The translations under genes and the position numbers were made by a program. Shown one piece after another: positions 27,078-36,263 of a stretch of DNA of 64,000 bases. The first letter of the stretch is position 1; the number at the start of each line of letters is the position of its first letter. Origin of the DNA: Streptomyces sp. NBC_00440 (GTDB lineage Bacteria; Actinomycetota; Actinomycetes; Streptomycetales; Streptomycetaceae). Location: the NCBI RefSeq assembly GCF_036014215.1, contig NZ_CP107921.1, forward strand, positions 3,645,001 through 3,709,000. Direction: 5' to 3'. Below the pieces are notes generated by a model that ran no database searches, had not been told where the DNA came from, and saw only the letters and a program-made list of their open reading frames with translations.

Positions 27078-28016
27078 GTGGACGAGCGAGAGCCACGCGA
27101 ACCAGGCGGACCAGGCGGACCAGTGGAGAGGCCCGATGAGCCGGAGGCGGCGGGCCTCTTCGAGACGCATCGCGGCATGCTCCGTGCGGTGGCCTACCGG
27201 ATGCTCGGCTCGCTGGACGAGGCGGACGACGCCGTGCAGGAGGCATGGCTCCGGCTGCACCGGACCGGCGCCGGCGATGTGGACAACCTGGCGGGCTGGC
27301 TCCGGACGGTGGTGACCCGTATCTGTCTCGACATGCTGCGTTCCCGCTCCTCGCGCCGGGAGGACCTGGCCGAGCAGCACGTACTCGACGAGCTGTCGGA
27401 TCCGGGGCGGTGGAGCCCCCCGGAGGACGAGGCGTTGCTGGCCGACTCGGTGAGCCGGGCGCTGCTCGTGGTGCTGGACACGCTGAGTCCCGCCGAGCGG
27501 ATCGCGTTCGTGCTGCACGACATGTTCGCCGTACCGTTCGACCGGATCGCCCCCATGGTGGAGCGCACACCTGTCGCCACGAAGAAGCTGGCCAGCCGGG
27601 CGCGCCACAAGGTGCGGGGCACCCCGCTGGTCCCCGCGTCCGAACTCGCCGGGAACCGGCAGGTCGTCTCGGCGTTCCTCGCCGCCGCGCGCGCCGGTGA
27701 CCTCACCGCGATCCGCGCGGTGCTCGCCCCCGACGTGGTGCGCCGCGCCGACCCCGCGGCCGTGCCACCGGGCGGGACTGCCGAAGTCCGTGGCGCGCGG
27801 GCCGTGGCCGAGGGGACAGCCGCCCTCGCCGGCCGGTCACAATTCGCCGAACTGGCCCTGGTCAACGGCACCGTGGGAGCCGTCCTGGCCCCGCGCGGCC
27901 GATTGCTGCTGGCGCTGACCTTCACCGTCGTGGACGAAATGATCACCGCGTACGACGTGATCGCCGACCCCGCACGCCTGCGGGAACTCGACATCGCCGT
28001 GCTCCCACAGCCGTGA
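27078..28016 (+). CDS. ECF sigma factor with SnoaL-like C-terminus (SigJ/ECF41-like)
   Basis: The 312-residue product starts at GTG 27078 after GGAAGGTGA. Sigma region 2 spans about 25-95 (MLGSLDEADDAVQEAWLRLH, AGWLRTVVTRICLDMLR) and region 4 about 125-180 (LSPAERIAFVLHDMFAVPFDRIA). A SnoaL/NTF2-like domain follows from about 195 and ends with AYDVIADPARLREL, close to the NPxKL-type end of ECF41 factors. In this group the C-terminal domain replaces an anti-sigma factor. The divergent azoR is the natural candidate target. Confidence 0.88.
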   Translation: MDEREPREPGGPGGPVERPDEPEAAGLFETHRGMLRAVAYRMLGSLDEADDAVQEAWLRLHRTGAGDVDNLAGWLRTVVTRICLDMLRSRSSRREDLAEQHVLDELSDPGRWSPPEDEALLADSVSRALLVVLDTLSPAERIAFVLHDMFAVPFDRIAPMVERTPVATKKLASRARHKVRGTPLVPASELAGNRQVVSAFLAAARAGDLTAIRAVLAPDVVRRADPAAVPPGGTAEVRGARAVAEGTAALAGRSQFAELALVNGTVGAVLAPRGRLLLALTFTVVDEMITAYDVIADPARLRELDIAVLPQP

Positions 28017-28056
28017 TCCAACATTCGCGATCCAACAGCCGTGCTCCAATAGGCGG

Positions 28057-28587
28057 ATGAGCGACATAAACGCGTCCCTCGGGCCGCTGGAACGGGTCAA
28101 CGGCCGCTGGGCCGTGGGCGATTCACAGCGGCCCGGCGGCGCCTGGCTGGAGTTCCGCGCTGACGGGCTGTACCAGCACGCGGGGCGCTCGAAGCGGATC
28201 GAGGAACAGCTGATCCCCTGGTCCCGGGTCATGCTGTGCGGCTTCTCGCTGGGCGCCAAGTACCCCTCGATGGGTTCGTACACCCCACGGGGCCTGCTCG
28301 GCGGCCTGCCGGGCCCTTGGAAGTACCGTGGCCGCGGCTATCTGCACCTGACGCTGCGGCACCCGTACGAGGACTGGGTGGCCACCTTCGACCGGCACCC
28401 CCGCTGGTACAACCTCACTCATCTGTCGTGGTTCCAGGAGTTGCTGCGCCAGACCGCCCGCGAGGGCGAGGCGCGCCGGTTCGCCGACGCGGAGTGGCTG
28501 GGCCGCGCGGTCGAACTGCTGGCGGTGCAGCGGATCCGGTCGGCCCGTGGGATGCGCGAGGCGGTGGCCGCGGCCCGCCGGCTGTGA
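28057..28587 (+). CDS. Conserved hypothetical protein
   Basis: The 176-residue soluble protein is not recognised. It is rich in Trp, Arg and Tyr; the middle (LLGGLPGPWKYRGRGYLHLTLRHP) looks like a beta-rich PH-like fold and the C-terminal third is helical and basic. No signal peptide or membrane segment is visible. It starts 40 nt after the sigma factor gene on the same strand and may be co-transcribed. Confidence 0.7.
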   Translation: MSDINASLGPLERVNGRWAVGDSQRPGGAWLEFRADGLYQHAGRSKRIEEQLIPWSRVMLCGFSLGAKYPSMGSYTPRGLLGGLPGPWKYRGRGYLHLTLRHPYEDWVATFDRHPRWYNLTHLSWFQELLRQTAREGEARRFADAEWLGRAVELLAVQRIRSARGMREAVAAARRL

Positions 28588-28646
28588 AGCGGGCAGCGGC
28601 CGGACAGCACCTACGGCGTGACGTGTACGGGGCGGCCGGACAGCAC

Positions 28647-30056
28647 CTACGACGCGTACGGGTTCGCCGGCTTGCCCTTCCCCGTCCCGTACAGCCAGTG
28701 CTTCCAGACCGCGCTCAGGTCCTTGCCGGTCTTCTTCTCCGCGTACCGCGTGAAGTCCGCCGTGGTGGCGTTGGAGTACAGGTGGTCCCGCACCCAGCCC
28801 CGTACCAGGGCGGAGAACGCGTCGTCGCCGACCGTCCTGCGGATCATCTGGAGCACCATCGCCCCCCGCCCGTAGACCGGCGAGGCCGAGATCTGCTTCG
28901 GGCCCGGCGGGTCGGCCGGCGCGAATTCCCAGTTGCCCTCGGAGTCGTAGGCGTCGTTGAAGTGGTCCTTGATGCTCTCGCCGCCGTGGTCCGCGTCCCA
29001 CAGCCAGGTCGCGTACGTCGCGAACCCCTCGTTCAGCCACATGTCGCGCCAGGACGCGGGGGTCACCGCGTCGCCGAACCACTGGTGGGACAACTCGTGG
29101 ACCAGCGTCGACAGGCTCGCCTGGTCACCGGGGAGCACCGGTCTGGTCTGCGTCTCCAGCGAGTAGCCCGCGGCCCCGACGGGGGCGATGACCGCGCCCG
29201 TCGAGTCGAAGGGGTACGGGCCGAACTGTTTGCTCTCCCAGGCGATGATCTCGGGGATCCTGGCCACCACGGACGCGCTGCTCTTCACCTCCGACGGGGC
29301 GACCGCCGTGAAGACCGGCAGCCCGGACGGCGCCTTGAAGGAGTGGGTCCGGTACCGGCCGATCGCCAGCATCGCGAGATAGCTCGCCATCGGCCGGTCG
29401 CCGTGCCAGTGGAAGGTGGTGCGGCCCCCGCTGGTCCGCTGCGAGGTCAGCCGGCCGTTGGAGACGGCCTGGAGCCCGGCCGGGACGGTCACCGCGATGT
29501 CGTACGTCGCCTTGTCGGACGGGTGGTCGTTCCCGGGGAACCACGCCATCGAGCCGGTCGGCTCCCCGAGGGCGAGCGCGCCGTCCATGTCGTCCGGCAG
29601 CCAGCCCTCCTCGGACGCGTCCGGGTCGGTGATCGTCCTGGGCGTGCCCGCGTAGCGGACGACGGTACGGAAGGTCTCGCCCCGCGCGAGGTCGTGGTGC
29701 GGGCGGATGGTCAGTTCGGTGCCCGCGCGGTTGGCGGGGGCGTAACGGCCGTCGACGGTCGCGCCCCGCACGGTCATCCCGGTGAAGTCCAGGTTGAACG
29801 CGGACAGGTCCTGGGTGGCGCGGGCGGTGATGTCGGCGGTGCCCGTGAGCCGGCCCGAGTCGGGGTCGTACGCGAGGGTCAGGCTGTAGTGGCTGACGTC
29901 GTAGCCACCGTTGCCGAGCCGGGGAAAGTACGGGTCGGGATGGTGCAGCCGGTCGCCGCCCGGCTGCCCCTGCACACCCCCGCCGCACGCCGAGAGGAGC
30001 AGCAGGGCTGCCCCCACCGCTGCGGGTACGGCTGTACGGCGTCGGCGCTGGTCCAC
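28647..30056 (-). CDS. M1-family zinc metallopeptidase, lipoprotein
   Basis: The 469-residue product starts at GTG 30056. The signal peptide ends in the lipobox LLSAC, so it is anchored outside the membrane. The aminopeptidase-N-like beta domain is followed by the zinc motif HELSHQWFGD and, 18 residues on, the third ligand in NEGFATYATW. It lacks the C-terminal helical domain of long PepN enzymes. The expected GAMEN exopeptidase motif is replaced by the diverged GYSLET region, so strict aminopeptidase activity is uncertain. Confidence 0.9.
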   Translation of the reverse strand: MDQRRRRTAVPAAVGAALLLLSACGGGVQGQPGGDRLHHPDPYFPRLGNGGYDVSHYSLTLAYDPDSGRLTGTADITARATQDLSAFNLDFTGMTVRGATVDGRYAPANRAGTELTIRPHHDLARGETFRTVVRYAGTPRTITDPDASEEGWLPDDMDGALALGEPTGSMAWFPGNDHPSDKATYDIAVTVPAGLQAVSNGRLTSQRTSGGRTTFHWHGDRPMASYLAMLAIGRYRTHSFKAPSGLPVFTAVAPSEVKSSASVVARIPEIIAWESKQFGPYPFDSTGAVIAPVGAAGYSLETQTRPVLPGDQASLSTLVHELSHQWFGDAVTPASWRDMWLNEGFATYATWLWDADHGGESIKDHFNDAYDSEGNWEFAPADPPGPKQISASPVYGRGAMVLQMIRRTVGDDAFSALVRGWVRDHLYSNATTADFTRYAEKKTGKDLSAVWKHWLYGTGKGKPANPYAS

Positions 30057-30187
30057 GTCCCGATCTTATGAGCGAGGCGTGGCGACGGCTCACCGGGCGC
30101 CCCGGGCCGTAGCCACGCGCCGCGGGGAGCATTCCGGTGCACGCAGGGCCGCATCGTAGGGAGCGTCCCGGCGCACGCTGGGCGACG

Positions 30188-30238
30188 CCCCAGGTGCGCC
30201 CCAGGTGCCCCCCAGGTGCGCGCCAGGTGCGCGCCAGG
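30188..30238. repeat. 11-bp tandem repeat
   Basis: CCCCAGGTGCG or near copies repeat 4.6 times (30188-30198, 30199-30209, 30210-30220, 30221-30231 and a partial). The array lies upstream of the hypothetical gene at 30282. Confidence 0.75.
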
Positions 30239-30281
30239 ACACCGCCGCCGGTGACACCGCCGTCCGTGACACCATCGACCC

Positions 30282-30779
30282 GTGCTCGACATCGGCTACT
30301 CCCTCTCCCGCCGCTTCCCGGATCCCCCGCAGACCGACTACCGCCGCGCGGACGTCCGCTCGCTGCGGCACGACCTCTTCTGCGGTGACGTCTACCTCGC
30401 CGACACCAAGGCGGACCGCGAGGTATCCACAGCCTGGGGATGGGTTCCGGTGCTCGACTTCGCGTGGGCGCTCTGCGACATCGTCGAGCAGATCGACCGG
30501 GACCCGCGCGGCAACCGCGCCTCCCGTCCGCAACACGCCGAGCTGGACTTCACGGAGTCGACGGACCGGATGCTCTTCGAGCGGCGGTTCGGCTGGGTCG
30601 ATGTCGCCGCCGACTGGATGCCGGTGGAGGAGGACCCGCTGACGTTCGGGCACACGGTGCTGCGGCGGGAGGCGCGGGACTTCCTGCATGACCTGATCGC
30701 GGATCTGGGGGACATGCACGAGGGCCTTGCGGACAATCCGGTGATCTGGGACCTACAGGGGCGCTTCCCCCGGGTGTAG
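30282..30779 (+). CDS. Conserved hypothetical protein
   Basis: The 165-residue acidic soluble protein starts at GTG 30282 (MLDIGYSLSRRFPDPPQTDY). It is not recognised. It is rich in Asp and Trp, with no signal peptide or membrane segment, and resembles small Streptomyces proteins of unknown role. An 11-bp array precedes it and an 8-bp array follows directly after its stop. Confidence 0.72.
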   Translation: MLDIGYSLSRRFPDPPQTDYRRADVRSLRHDLFCGDVYLADTKADREVSTAWGWVPVLDFAWALCDIVEQIDRDPRGNRASRPQHAELDFTESTDRMLFERRFGWVDVAADWMPVEEDPLTFGHTVLRREARDFLHDLIADLGDMHEGLADNPVIWDLQGRFPRV

Positions 30780-30781
30780 CC

Positions 30782-30853
30782 GGAGAGCCGGAGGACCGGA
30801 GGACCGGAGGACCGGAGGACCGGAGGACCGGAGGACCGGAGGACCGGAGAGCC
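30782..30853. repeat. 8-bp tandem repeat, 9 units
   Basis: Seven perfect GGAGGACC copies (30790-30845) are flanked on each side by one GGAGAGCC variant. The array starts 2 nt after the stop codon of the preceding gene. It is a likely variable-number locus. Confidence 0.9.
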
Positions 30854-30934
30854 CCGGCAGGGGTGAGGAGCGAAGGAGAAGGGCAGCGGGACGGGAGCGA
30901 GGCATGGCGGTGCCCCGGAAGCAGCCCCTCCGCG

Positions 30935-31618
30935 CTACTCGCCCGGCACCTCCACCCGCACCCCGATCTGCGCGGCGAACGCCGGTGCGAGCGACAGCAG
31001 TTGGGCCGGGCTGATGACCGCCCCCGCCAGCCGCTCCACCCCGCGGGCGATGTGCAGTTCGGCCACCGTGCGCAGATCGACGTCCTTCATCCGCACTCCG
31101 CTGAAGTCAGCCCCGCGCAGCGTGCACCCGGTGAACTCCACCCGCTCCAGCCGCGCCGACCCGAAGTCCGGTTCCGTCAGGACGCAGTTCTCGAAGAGGA
31201 CGTCCTTGAGCCGCGCCTCCCGCAGGTTCAGATAGTCGATCTTCCCGCCGCGCACCACCACCCTTTCCAGCACGGCTCCGTGCATCTGAACGCCGCCGAG
31301 CCGTGCGTCCACCACCTCGACATCGCGCAGGGACGCCTCCGCGAGGTTCGTACCCACGCCTCGCGCCGCGGTCAGTACGGAGTCGATGAAACGCGCCCGC
31401 ACCAGCTCCGTCGTCTCCAGCACACACTCGCGCAGCGAGCAGTCCATGAAGCGGGCCCCGCGGCCCGACTGTCCTGTGAAGTCCTCGCCGGTGAACTCCA
31501 GTCCGTCATAGTCGCCATCGGGCTCAAGGCCCATCCCGGTGTAGGGGCTGAGTGGCGGAAGCCGCACTTCCGGTCGTCGTACGTGTGGGGTTCTCTTCGT
31601 GCCGTTCCGTGCTGCCAT
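30935..31618 (-). CDS. Pentapeptide-repeat protein
   Basis: The 227-residue product has about 25-30 A(D/N)LXX-type pentapeptides across the middle (FTGEDFTGQSGRGARFMDCS, then NLAEASLRDVEVVDARLGGV), which predicts a right-handed quadrilateral beta-helix. A short helical C-terminal cap follows. Some family members mimic DNA and protect gyrase, but most have no known role. ATG 31618 was taken; a GTG six codons upstream is possible. Confidence 0.85.
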   Translation of the reverse strand: MAARNGTKRTPHVRRPEVRLPPLSPYTGMGLEPDGDYDGLEFTGEDFTGQSGRGARFMDCSLRECVLETTELVRARFIDSVLTAARGVGTNLAEASLRDVEVVDARLGGVQMHGAVLERVVVRGGKIDYLNLREARLKDVLFENCVLTEPDFGSARLERVEFTGCTLRGADFSGVRMKDVDLRTVAELHIARGVERLAGAVISPAQLLSLAPAFAAQIGVRVEVPGE

Positions 31619-31781
31619 GTCTTCATGGTGACCCACACCACTGACATCGAACCTTCCCGGATGTCACATCTGCGTCCGGTCCATCCGTCCTGATGACAGA
31701 GAGCGTCCGAAAAAGAGCGGTCGCCCTCCGGATCAGACACAGGACAGGACAGCAGGACAGGACAGGAAAAGGGGTCGGATC

Positions 31782-32942
31782 ATGCGCCGCATCACCGTTG
31801 TCGGCGGAGGTTTCGCCGGGCTCACCGCCGCCATCACCGCCGCCGATTCGGGCGCCCGGGTCACCCTGCGCGAGGCGCACCGGACCCTGGGCGGCCGTGC
31901 CCGCACGGCCGAAGGCCCGTACCGCGCCAACGAGGGGCCGCACGCCATCTACAGCGGCGGCCCGCACTGGGCCTGGCTCAAGCAGCAGGGGCTGCTCGGC
32001 CCGGTCGTGGCCGTACCTGCCCTGGAGGCCACCCGGCTGAGGCTCCACCTCGGCGGGCAGCTCCGCAGGACACCGCCGCTCGCACTGCTCAGGCTGGCAC
32101 GGCGGCCCGCCGGACAGGCGCCCGTCGAGCAGGACTTCCTCTCCTGGGCCACCTCCCAGGTCGGTGAGGCGGGCGCCCGCGCCGCCGCCCACTACACGGG
32201 GGTCGCCCTCTACCACCACGACCCGGGCTCGCTCTCCGCGGCGTTCGTCCACGCCCGGCTGCGCCGTGCCGCCTCGCTGCCGCCCGAGGCGCACTTCGTA
32301 CGGGGCGGCTGGGGCAATCTCATCGACCGGATGGCCACCCGCGCCCGGGACCTGGGCGTACGGATCGAGACCGGCGACCGCGTCAGCGAACTCCCCACAG
32401 CGGAGGGGCCGGTGATCGTCGCGACCTCCCTGGACGCGGCCCGCCACCTGCTCGGCGAGTCCAGTCTGCGCTGGCCCAGCGGCCGTTCGACGCTGGTCGA
32501 CATCGCGCTCAGGACCCGGCGCGGCGACGCCTGGGTGATCTCCGACCTCGACGCCCCCGGCTGGATCGAACGCTTCACCGCCCAGGACCCCACCCTGGCC
32601 CCGGCGGGCGAGCAGCTGATCCAGGCGCAACTGCCCATCGGGCCGGACGAGTCGAAGGCGGACGGGACCGCCCACGCCGAGCGCCTGCTCGACCTGGGCT
32701 TCCCGGGCTGGCGCGACCGTCTCACCTGGCGCAGCTCGTCCGTCGCCGAGGGGCGCACGGGCGCGGTCGACCCGCCCGGTACCACCTGGCGCGACCGGCC
32801 CGCCATCCGGCGCGGCGACGGGGTGTTCCTCGCGGGCGACCAGACCGCCGCGCCGGGGATGCTCGCCGAGGTCTCCTTCAACAGCGCGATCGAGGCCGCC
32901 GCCCTGGCCTTGACCTCAAGCGGACTTGAGGTCGCACCGTAG
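31782..32942 (+). CDS. FAD-dependent oxidoreductase (amine oxidase/phytoene-desaturase-like)
   Basis: The 386-residue product begins with a Rossmann FAD motif ITVVGGGFAGLTAAITAADSG, followed by LGGRARTAEG. The C-terminal FAD-contact GDGVFLAGDQTAAPGMLAEVS completes the fold. This is the NAD(P)-binding Rossmann-like flavin amine-oxidase superfamily; the substrate is unknown. It ends 4 nt before the next gene, so the two form an operon. The leader contains short AGGAC repeats. Confidence 0.82.
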   Translation: MRRITVVGGGFAGLTAAITAADSGARVTLREAHRTLGGRARTAEGPYRANEGPHAIYSGGPHWAWLKQQGLLGPVVAVPALEATRLRLHLGGQLRRTPPLALLRLARRPAGQAPVEQDFLSWATSQVGEAGARAAAHYTGVALYHHDPGSLSAAFVHARLRRAASLPPEAHFVRGGWGNLIDRMATRARDLGVRIETGDRVSELPTAEGPVIVATSLDAARHLLGESSLRWPSGRSTLVDIALRTRRGDAWVISDLDAPGWIERFTAQDPTLAPAGEQLIQAQLPIGPDESKADGTAHAERLLDLGFPGWRDRLTWRSSSVAEGRTGAVDPPGTTWRDRPAIRRGDGVFLAGDQTAAPGMLAEVSFNSAIEAAALALTSSGLEVAP

Positions 32943-32946
32943 CCCC

Positions 32947-33945
32947 ATGAGATCCATTCGACTGTACGAGTACGGGCCCGCCGAGAACCTCACGTACGAC
33001 ACCGTCCCCGATCCGGAACCGGGCCCCGGCCAGGTCCGTATCGCCGTCGCGGCGGCCGGTGTCCACCTCCTGGACACCGCGCTGCGCCAGGGGATGCCGG
33101 GCCCGTATCCGGCCTCCGCCGAGCTGCCGACCGTCCCCGGCCGCGAGGTCGCCGGCACGGTGGACCGGCTCGGCCCGGGGACCGGGGCGCAGTGGCTGGG
33201 CCGGCGCGTCGTCGCGCACCTCGGCATGAACCCGGGCGGTTACGCCGCCCTCGCCGTGACCGACGCGGCCAGGCTGCACGAGATCCCGGAGAACCTGGAC
33301 GAGGCCGAGGCCGTCGCCATGATCGGCACCGGGCGCACCACGCTGGGCATCCTCCAGTTCGCGGATCTCACCGCCGGCAGCGTCGCGATCGTCCCGGCCG
33401 CGGCGGGCGGCATCGGGACGCTCCTGGTGCAGTACGCGAAGAACCTCGGCGCCACCGTCGTCGGCCTGGCGGGCGGACCGGCCAAGGTCGCCCGCGTCCG
33501 GCAGAACGGCGCCGACCTGGCCGTCGACTACACCCGGCCCGGCTGGGCCGGCGAGGTCCGCGCCCACCTCGGGGACCGGGGCGCCACCGTCGTCTTCGAC
33601 TCGGTGGGCGGGGCCACCGGCCGCGCCGCCGTGGACCTGCTCGCCAGGGGCGGCCGGCACCTCGTCTTCGGCTGGTCGGGGAAGGGGCCGCACGACGGTG
33701 AACCCCTGACCTTCACCGACGAGGAGCTGGCGGCGCGCGGAATCACGTCCCAGGGCGTCCTGGGCCCTGTGATGATCGAGAGGGCGGGCGGCGACATCCG
33801 AACTCTGGAGACCCTCTCCCTGGCCGAGGCCGCCGCCGGACGGCTGCGCCCCGCCGTCCAGCGCTTCCCGCTGAGCGGGGCGGCAGCGGCCCACCACGCG
33901 CTGGAGACGCGCGGCACGACGGGAAAGGTGGTGCTGATCCCGTAA
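32947..33945 (+). CDS. Zinc-type alcohol dehydrogenase/quinone oxidoreductase (MDR family)
   Basis: The 332-residue medium-chain reductase has a GroES-like N-terminal domain (GQVRIAVAAAGVHLLDTALRQG) and a cofactor domain with AAAGGIGTLLVQYAKNLGA, the NADPH-binding loop of quinone oxidoreductases. Structural-zinc cysteines are absent, which fits the quinone-reductase branch. It is coupled to the FAD oxidoreductase upstream; the joint pathway is unknown. Confidence 0.88.
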   Translation: MRSIRLYEYGPAENLTYDTVPDPEPGPGQVRIAVAAAGVHLLDTALRQGMPGPYPASAELPTVPGREVAGTVDRLGPGTGAQWLGRRVVAHLGMNPGGYAALAVTDAARLHEIPENLDEAEAVAMIGTGRTTLGILQFADLTAGSVAIVPAAAGGIGTLLVQYAKNLGATVVGLAGGPAKVARVRQNGADLAVDYTRPGWAGEVRAHLGDRGATVVFDSVGGATGRAAVDLLARGGRHLVFGWSGKGPHDGEPLTFTDEELAARGITSQGVLGPVMIERAGGDIRTLETLSLAEAAAGRLRPAVQRFPLSGAAAAHHALETRGTTGKVVLIP

Positions 33946-34079
33946 GCGGCGGGAGGAGCGGGAGCGGCGCGAACCACTGGGGGCTGAACGGCCGGGTCCC
34001 CTCGCGTACGCAATCCGCACCAAACACGAACAACCCCCACTAAAGAGCGAACAGCCCCATTCTGTGATCCTCTGGGCAG

Positions 34080-35621
34080 ATGAGCGAGCCGGCGATATCC
34101 ACCCCGGAGCCCACCAGTCCCGACCAGCCCGACCCCCATCGCTGGTGGGGGCTGGCCGTCATCGCGTTGGCGCAGCTCATGGTGGTGCTCGATGCCACCA
34201 TCGTGAACATCGCCCTGCCGTCCGCCCAGCACGACCTGCACCTCACCAACGGCAACCGCCAGTGGGTCATCACGGCGTACACGCTGGCGTTCGGCGGGCT
34301 GCTGCTGCTCGGTGGTCGCGTCGCCGACCTCGTCGGCCGTAAACGGACGTTCATCATCGGCCTCATCGGCTTCGCCGCCGCCTCCGCACTCGGCGGCGGG
34401 GCGGTGAACGGCTCCATGCTCTTCGCCGCCCGCGCGCTCCAGGGCGCGTTCGCCGCCCTTCTCGCGCCGTCCGCGCTCTCCCTGCTCACCACGACCTTCT
34501 CGCTGGGCAGGGAGCGCGCCAAGGCGTTCGGCATCTACGGCGCCATCGCGGGCGCGGGCGCGGCCATCGGGCTGCTCCTCGGCGGCATCCTCACCGAGTT
34601 CCTCGACTGGCGCTGGTGCCTGTACGTCAACGTGCCCATCGCGGCCATCACGGTCTTCGGTGCCCTCACGCTGCTCAGCGACCGCCAGGGACAGAAGGAG
34701 AGCCACCTCGACATCCCCGGCGCGATCCTCGGCTGCGGGGGCCTCGTGGCGATCGTCTATGCCGTGAGCGAGGCCGAGTCGAAGGGCTGGTCCTCGGTCC
34801 TGGTCATCACCCTGCTCATCGTCGGCGGCGCGCTGCTCGCCGTCTTCGCCTGGTGGCAGAAGCGTGCCCCCCACCCCATGCTGCCGCTGCACATCGTCAG
34901 CGAACGCAGCCGCGGCGGCTCGATGATCGCCATGGGGACGGCGACGCTGGCCATGTTCGGCCTCTTCCTGTTCCTGACGTACTACCTGCAGAACGTCCTC
35001 GGCTACAGCCCCCTGCGAGCGGGCGCCGCCTACCTCCCCATGTCCGCGATGCTCATCATCGCCTCGACGCAGATCTCGGCCCGGCTGCTCCACTACATAC
35101 CGCCGCGCCTGCTGATATCGCCCGGGATGCTGATCGGCGCGGGCGGCCTCTTCGCCCTGACCTACATCGGGCCGCACTCCAACTACGTCGAGCACATCCT
35201 GCCGGGCACCATGCTGCTCGGTCTCGGCATGGGCCTCGTCTTCATGCCGGTGATGGCGACGGCCACATCGGGCGTGGCCCCACAGGACTCGGGCGTCACG
35301 TCGGCAACCGTCAACACGGCCCAGCAGGTGGGCGGATCGATCGGTACGTCCCTGCTCAACACCATCGCGACGACCACCACCGCGAGCTATCTCGCCAGCC
35401 ATATGCGGCCCGGCATCAGCAAGTCCCAGCAGGCGCAGCTCTCGAAGACCGCGGTGGTGCACGGCTTCAACATCGCGACGGGGTGGGCGGCCGGCTTCAT
35501 GGTGGTGGGTTCAGTGGTCGCGTACCTCATGGTGACAGCGCGCTCCCCCCGGCAGCGCGAGACAGCGGACGCGGAGGCGGGCGCGGAGGCGGCCGCCGGC
35601 GCGGAGGGGACGCCGGGGTGA
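34080..35621 (+). CDS. MFS exporter, DHA2 (14-TM) family
   Basis: The 513-residue product has about 14 membrane segments. It carries the DHA2 signature in TM1 (LMVVLDATIVNIALPSAQ), motif A GGRVADLVGRKRTFI, and motif C GAIAGAGAAIGLLLGGIL. It exports drugs or metabolites against proton uptake. No regulator is adjacent, so the substrate is unknown. Confidence 0.92.
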   Translation: MSEPAISTPEPTSPDQPDPHRWWGLAVIALAQLMVVLDATIVNIALPSAQHDLHLTNGNRQWVITAYTLAFGGLLLLGGRVADLVGRKRTFIIGLIGFAAASALGGGAVNGSMLFAARALQGAFAALLAPSALSLLTTTFSLGRERAKAFGIYGAIAGAGAAIGLLLGGILTEFLDWRWCLYVNVPIAAITVFGALTLLSDRQGQKESHLDIPGAILGCGGLVAIVYAVSEAESKGWSSVLVITLLIVGGALLAVFAWWQKRAPHPMLPLHIVSERSRGGSMIAMGTATLAMFGLFLFLTYYLQNVLGYSPLRAGAAYLPMSAMLIIASTQISARLLHYIPPRLLISPGMLIGAGGLFALTYIGPHSNYVEHILPGTMLLGLGMGLVFMPVMATATSGVAPQDSGVTSATVNTAQQVGGSIGTSLLNTIATTTTASYLASHMRPGISKSQQAQLSKTAVVHGFNIATGWAAGFMVVGSVVAYLMVTARSPRQRETADAEAGAEAAAGAEGTPG

Positions 35622-35694
35622 CGGCGGGGCGGTGGACCGACCGGGCGTCGCAGCTGATGAAGCGCCCGTCCGCACGGCACGCGGCGGGCCCGCG

Positions 35695-36147
35695 TCAGCC
35701 GATCTGCTCGGCCAGGGCGACGATGATGCCCGCCGGACCGCGGAGGTAGCAGAGCCGGAAGATGCTCTCGTACTGCGCGACGTCGCCGAGGAGTTCGGCG
35801 CCGTGGGCACGCAGCCGGGCGATGGTGTCGTCGATGTCGTCGACGGCGAACATGACACGGTGCAGGCCCAGTGTGTTGGGCGGCGGGTTCTCCGGCTCGG
35901 GACGCAGCACCGCGGGGGCGTGGTACTTGGCCAGCTCCAGCTTGCTGTGACCGTCCGGGGTCCGCATCATCACGATCTCGCTCCGGAGACCGTCGAGCCC
36001 GACGGTGCGCTCCGCCCACCGGCCCTCGACCTGCCCCGCGCCTTCACGCTCCAGGCCGAGCTCGGTGAAGAACGCGACCGCCGCATCCAGGTCGTCGACG
36101 ACGATGCCGACGTTGTCCATCCGCTGAATTGTCACGTGGCCGAGCAT
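35695..36147 (-). CDS. VOC (glyoxalase/dioxygenase) superfamily protein
   Basis: The 150-residue product has two beta-alpha-beta-beta-beta halves: MDNVGIVVDDLDAAVAFFTELG and LHRVMFAVDDIDDTIARLRAHG. Metal ligands would be the strand Glu/His residues such as KLELAKY. Reaction unknown; antibiotic-binding, isomerase and dioxygenase members all exist. ATG 36147 was preferred over GTG 36153. Confidence 0.87.
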   Translation of the reverse strand: MLGHVTIQRMDNVGIVVDDLDAAVAFFTELGLEREGAGQVEGRWAERTVGLDGLRSEIVMMRTPDGHSKLELAKYHAPAVLRPEPENPPPNTLGLHRVMFAVDDIDDTIARLRAHGAELLGDVAQYESIFRLCYLRGPAGIIVALAEQIG

Positions 36148-36263
36148 AGGCACCGCACCGGGCCCGGGGCCGCCGCGTCACCTCAGCCGGGAGAGTGAGA
36201 CCGCCTGCCCCGTCCGGCCGGTACGGCACGCCATGGGAGCCGTACCGGTCCAGGTCCCGCCCG

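Noticed and set aside
33528..35462. 644-codon minus-strand frame opposite the MFS exporter
   Set aside because: Antisense shadow; the plus strand encodes a typical 14-TM transporter.
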